Assembly: GCA_964552955.1 (NCBI GenBank)
Contig: CAZKIU010000008.1
Span: 34,257 to 98,256 of the forward strand
Origin: UBA1413 sp964552955
Lineage (GTDB): Bacteria; Bacteroidota; Bacteroidia; Bacteroidales; Prolixibacteraceae
Direction: 5' to 3'
DNA: 64,000 bases
Below, one piece after another: positions 61,722-64,000 of this stretch. Position numbers and translations under genes: made by a program. The notes under the pieces were generated by a model. The model saw nothing but the letters and a program-made list of their open reading frames with translations, searched no databases and had not been told where the DNA came from. Each line of letters starts with the position of its first letter. The stretch's first letter is position 1.

Positions 61722-63431
61722 ATGAAGGGAACCATGAAGTCTGTGATGGCGGGGCTGATGGCTTGCCTGTTTTCGGTGAATACCTTTCAATCTTCGGCCC
61801 AAATTGCGGTTCCGAAAACTGGCGTAACATTCAAAACCAGCGACTCGAAACTTCAGCGCTTATACGATGAAGCCGAAAAGAAAGCCCAATGGAATATTGC
61901 TGATTTCGGGCAGTACAAAGTTTTGGTCGAAGGTGCCGAATACAAAAATGTATGGCTCGAAACCCAGCCCATGGGCGGTTACATGTACGGGAAACGCAAC
62001 CTCGAAGTAGCCCGGAACAACATTCAGATCTTCATGGATCATCAGCGTGAAGATGGCCGCTTACCGGGAATGCTGCATTACAACAGCGATAAACCGTCTG
62101 TTTATTACAGCAATCTGCCGGGAACCATTCAGTCAAAAGACGAAAAATTGACTGCACATTACGGCTGGTTTCAGGGCTACTGCTTTCCAATGCCGGCTTT
62201 TGAGTTGTATTTCTGGCTGAACAAAGACCGCAAATACCTCGAACAGCTTTACATCACGATTGAAAAGTTTGACCAATATCTCTGGAAGACCCGTGATTCG
62301 GACAACGATGGCTGCCTCGAAACCTGGTGCATCTGCGACACAGGCGAAGACGCCTGCACGCGTTTCAATGGTGCAACATGGGCCTGGCCTTACGATTATC
62401 CGCCATCGGGCGACGCCATCCGGAAGCTTTCTGAAAAAGAACGAAAAGCAATCGGGATCACCGGGGAAAACATCGGCAAGGTCGATCAGTTTCCAACACC
62501 GATGGAATCGATGGACGTCATGTCGTATTCGTATTCCGGAAGAGATGTGCTGGCCTGGATTTCGAAAGAACTCGGCAATGGCAGGGAAGCTTACTGGCGC
62601 GAAAAAGCCAACGAAGTTCGTGCAAAACTAAAGAGCTACCTGTGGGATGCCAAACGCCATGCCTGTTACGACCGTGACAAGGATAATCACGTGATGGATA
62701 TTTTAACCCACAACAACCTGCGGTGCATGTATTTTGGCAGTTTCGACCAGCAAATGGCCGACGAATTTGTCAGGTATCATCTGCTGAATCCGAAAGAATT
62801 CTGGACCACAATGCCACTGCCATCCATTGCCGCAAACGATCCCTATTTCAGGAATATTTCAGGAAATAACTGGAGCGGACAGCCCGAGAGCCTCACTATC
62901 CAGCGATCAATTCAGGCTTTGGAAAACTACGGCCGTTATGCCGAGTTGACGATGATTGGGCAGAAATTCCTGAAATCGGTGGGCGACTCACTGAAATTCA
63001 CGCAGCAGTTTGATCCGTTTACTGGTACAATTACTAAAAACCTCGATGGTTACGGGCCAAGCATTCTGGCTTCACTCGAATTTATTTCGCGCATGTATGG
63101 CGTCCACCTGACGCAGGACCGGATTTACTGGTCGTGCCTGAACACACCTGAGGATTACGAGTATGAACAAACCTGGGGCGACCGCGTATTCAGGCTGAAA
63201 ACAAATGGCACACAGGTGATTTGTTCAGTCAACGGCAAGGAAGTTTTCTCTTTTTCCAAAGGAATTCGGGTGATTTCCGATCTGTCGGGGAAAATAGTGG
63301 AAGTTGCCGGCATTGAGAAAAAGAAACAAAAAGTAAAACTAACTTGCAATGGCAGAACAAGTTTGTTGACTGTGGTTCCCAATGCAACATACAGCTATCA
63401 GGACAAATATGTGGTGAACAATCTGTGGTAA
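61722..63431 (+). CDS. Exported six-hairpin (alpha/alpha)6 glycosidase, trehalase/GH63-like
   Basis: 569 aa, starting 1 bp after the GH31 stop (MKGTMKSVMAGLM signal peptide). Repeated helical segments such as WNIADFGQYKVLVEGAEYKN, YYSNLPGTIQSKDEKLTAHY, WCICDTGEDACTRF, and FWTTMPLPSIAANDPYFR ... NNWSGQPESLTIQRS resemble the MGH1/GH63/GH37 and GH78 barrel superfamily. Two candidate acidic active-site residues lie in ETWCICDTGED. The exact GH family and sugar are uncertain. A C-terminal beta domain (about 480-569) follows. Confidence 0.75.
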   Translation: MKGTMKSVMAGLMACLFSVNTFQSSAQIAVPKTGVTFKTSDSKLQRLYDEAEKKAQWNIADFGQYKVLVEGAEYKNVWLETQPMGGYMYGKRNLEVARNNIQIFMDHQREDGRLPGMLHYNSDKPSVYYSNLPGTIQSKDEKLTAHYGWFQGYCFPMPAFELYFWLNKDRKYLEQLYITIEKFDQYLWKTRDSDNDGCLETWCICDTGEDACTRFNGATWAWPYDYPPSGDAIRKLSEKERKAIGITGENIGKVDQFPTPMESMDVMSYSYSGRDVLAWISKELGNGREAYWREKANEVRAKLKSYLWDAKRHACYDRDKDNHVMDILTHNNLRCMYFGSFDQQMADEFVRYHLLNPKEFWTTMPLPSIAANDPYFRNISGNNWSGQPESLTIQRSIQALENYGRYAELTMIGQKFLKSVGDSLKFTQQFDPFTGTITKNLDGYGPSILASLEFISRMYGVHLTQDRIYWSCLNTPEDYEYEQTWGDRVFRLKTNGTQVICSVNGKEVFSFSKGIRVISDLSGKIVEVAGIEKKKQKVKLTCNGRTSLLTVVPNATYSYQDKYVVNNLW

Positions 63432-63456
63432 AAAACAAAACTTTTAATTTTCAGAA

Positions 63457-64000
63457 ATGATATCTGTAAAAAAAAATGTTCTTATCCTGACTTTTTGCAC
63501 CGGAATGAGTTTTGCCGTTTCGGCACAATTAATTTCTCATCCCGAATCCTACCAAATAGATCAGAAAGACATCAATCGGGCACATCAGATTATTACAACC
63601 CCGTTAAAAAAGGCGGTGGTTATGCCCAATCCTAGCCCTAAAGCACAATGGTTCCCCGATGCCAGTCTTGGCCTTTTTATGCACTGGGGCATTCACAGCG
63701 TTGTCGGCGCTCAACCTTCGTGGGATATGATTTCCAATTACCGCTATGGCGGGAAAGTTGCCCCTCCTGATAAGTATTATGCACTGGCCGAACAGTTTAG
63801 CCCGCAGAATTACGACCCTGACAAATGGCTGAAAGCCGCTAGAGAAGCAGGGTTCACCTATGCAGTGCTAACCACCAAGCACCACGATGGATATGCATTG
63901 TGGCCATCGAAATATGGCATCGGAACCAAACAATACATGAATGGTCGCGATTTGCTGAAACCTTACGTGGACGCCTGCCGGGCCAACGGACTGAAAGTGG
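63457..64000 (+). CDS. Alpha-L-fucosidase, GH29 (C-terminal part outside the window)
   Basis: N-terminal 181 residues visible. Signal peptide MISVKKNVLILTFCTGMSFAVSA. GH29 signatures: WFPDASLGLFMHWGIHSVVG, FSPQNYDPDKWLKAAREAGF, and AVLTTKHHDGYALWPSKYG, the conserved His-His-Asp. The nucleophile Asp would lie beyond the window edge. It is 25 bp after the previous glycosidase gene, in the same operon. Confidence 0.93.
   Translation, partial: MISVKKNVLILTFCTGMSFAVSAQLISHPESYQIDQKDINRAHQIITTPLKKAVVMPNPSPKAQWFPDASLGLFMHWGIHSVVGAQPSWDMISNYRYGGKVAPPDKYYALAEQFSPQNYDPDKWLKAAREAGFTYAVLTTKHHDGYALWPSKYGIGTKQYMNGRDLLKPYVDACRANGLKV

Overview
The window looks like a chromosomal segment of an anaerobic, sugar-degrading member of the Bacteroidota, probably order Bacteroidales. 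The evidence is a SusC/SusD pair with a hybrid two-component regulator, DUF2795, NrfHA, an IS1380-family remnant, and several promoter elements of the Bacteroidota type (TTTG / TAnnTTTG). Species cannot be read from the sequence.

Layout. 1-4895 (minus): acyl-phosphate energy metabolism, made of pta, a 3-hydroxyacyl-CoA dehydrogenase and ackA, a terminator, then ptb and buk (buk is cut by the window edge). 5141-8431 (minus): thrS-infC-rpmI-rplT translation operon. 8574-16563: a DPP-IV peptidase, then minus-strand housekeeping and unknown genes (nitrilase-like amidase, acyltransferase, B3/B4 protein, DUF2795, an uncharacterised nuclease-like protein, PduO adenosyltransferase, ABC ATPase, a decayed methyltransferase-like protein). 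16634-27253 (plus): recG, a K+ channel, nrfHA, thyA, folA, an M14 peptidase and a flavoprotein. 27231-32855: two divergent TrkH K+ transporters with a KdpD/KdpE-like two-component system. 33002-38937: a small HTH protein, a DUF2202 fragment, a GH20 hexosaminidase, and a YceI-DoxX-LigB operon with an AraC regulator. 39029-57288 (minus): a polysaccharide utilisation locus (hybrid regulator, GH43, GH43-GH43, two CE1-type esterases, SusD, SusC, CE6-GH43), which reads as an acetylated and feruloylated arabinoxylan system. 58113-59286: a decayed IS1380 element. 59315-64000 (plus): a second glycosidase cluster (GH31, a six-hairpin glycosidase, GH29 cut by the window edge) with visibly lower GC.

How the genes work together. 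Xylan-type oligosaccharides are de-esterified and trimmed outside or in the periplasm, imported by SusCD and sensed by the hybrid regulator. Sugars are then fermented to acyl-CoAs, with ATP made by the Pta-AckA and Ptb-Buk pairs. NrfHA offers a respiratory electron sink (nitrite to ammonium).

The most unusual signals are: tandem repeats that begin inside the 3' ends of genes (an 8-bp repeat at the dpp4 stop, a 70-bp unit at the nrfA stop); two arrays of the same degenerate heptamer next to other genes, one of which supplies the last codons of an amidase gene; an infC whose best-placed start is AUA; an 11-bp-phased TTTATA direct repeat, resembling a KdpE operator, between two divergent trkH genes; and a glycosidase cluster starting 28 bp from an IS remnant that carries a possible outward promoter element.
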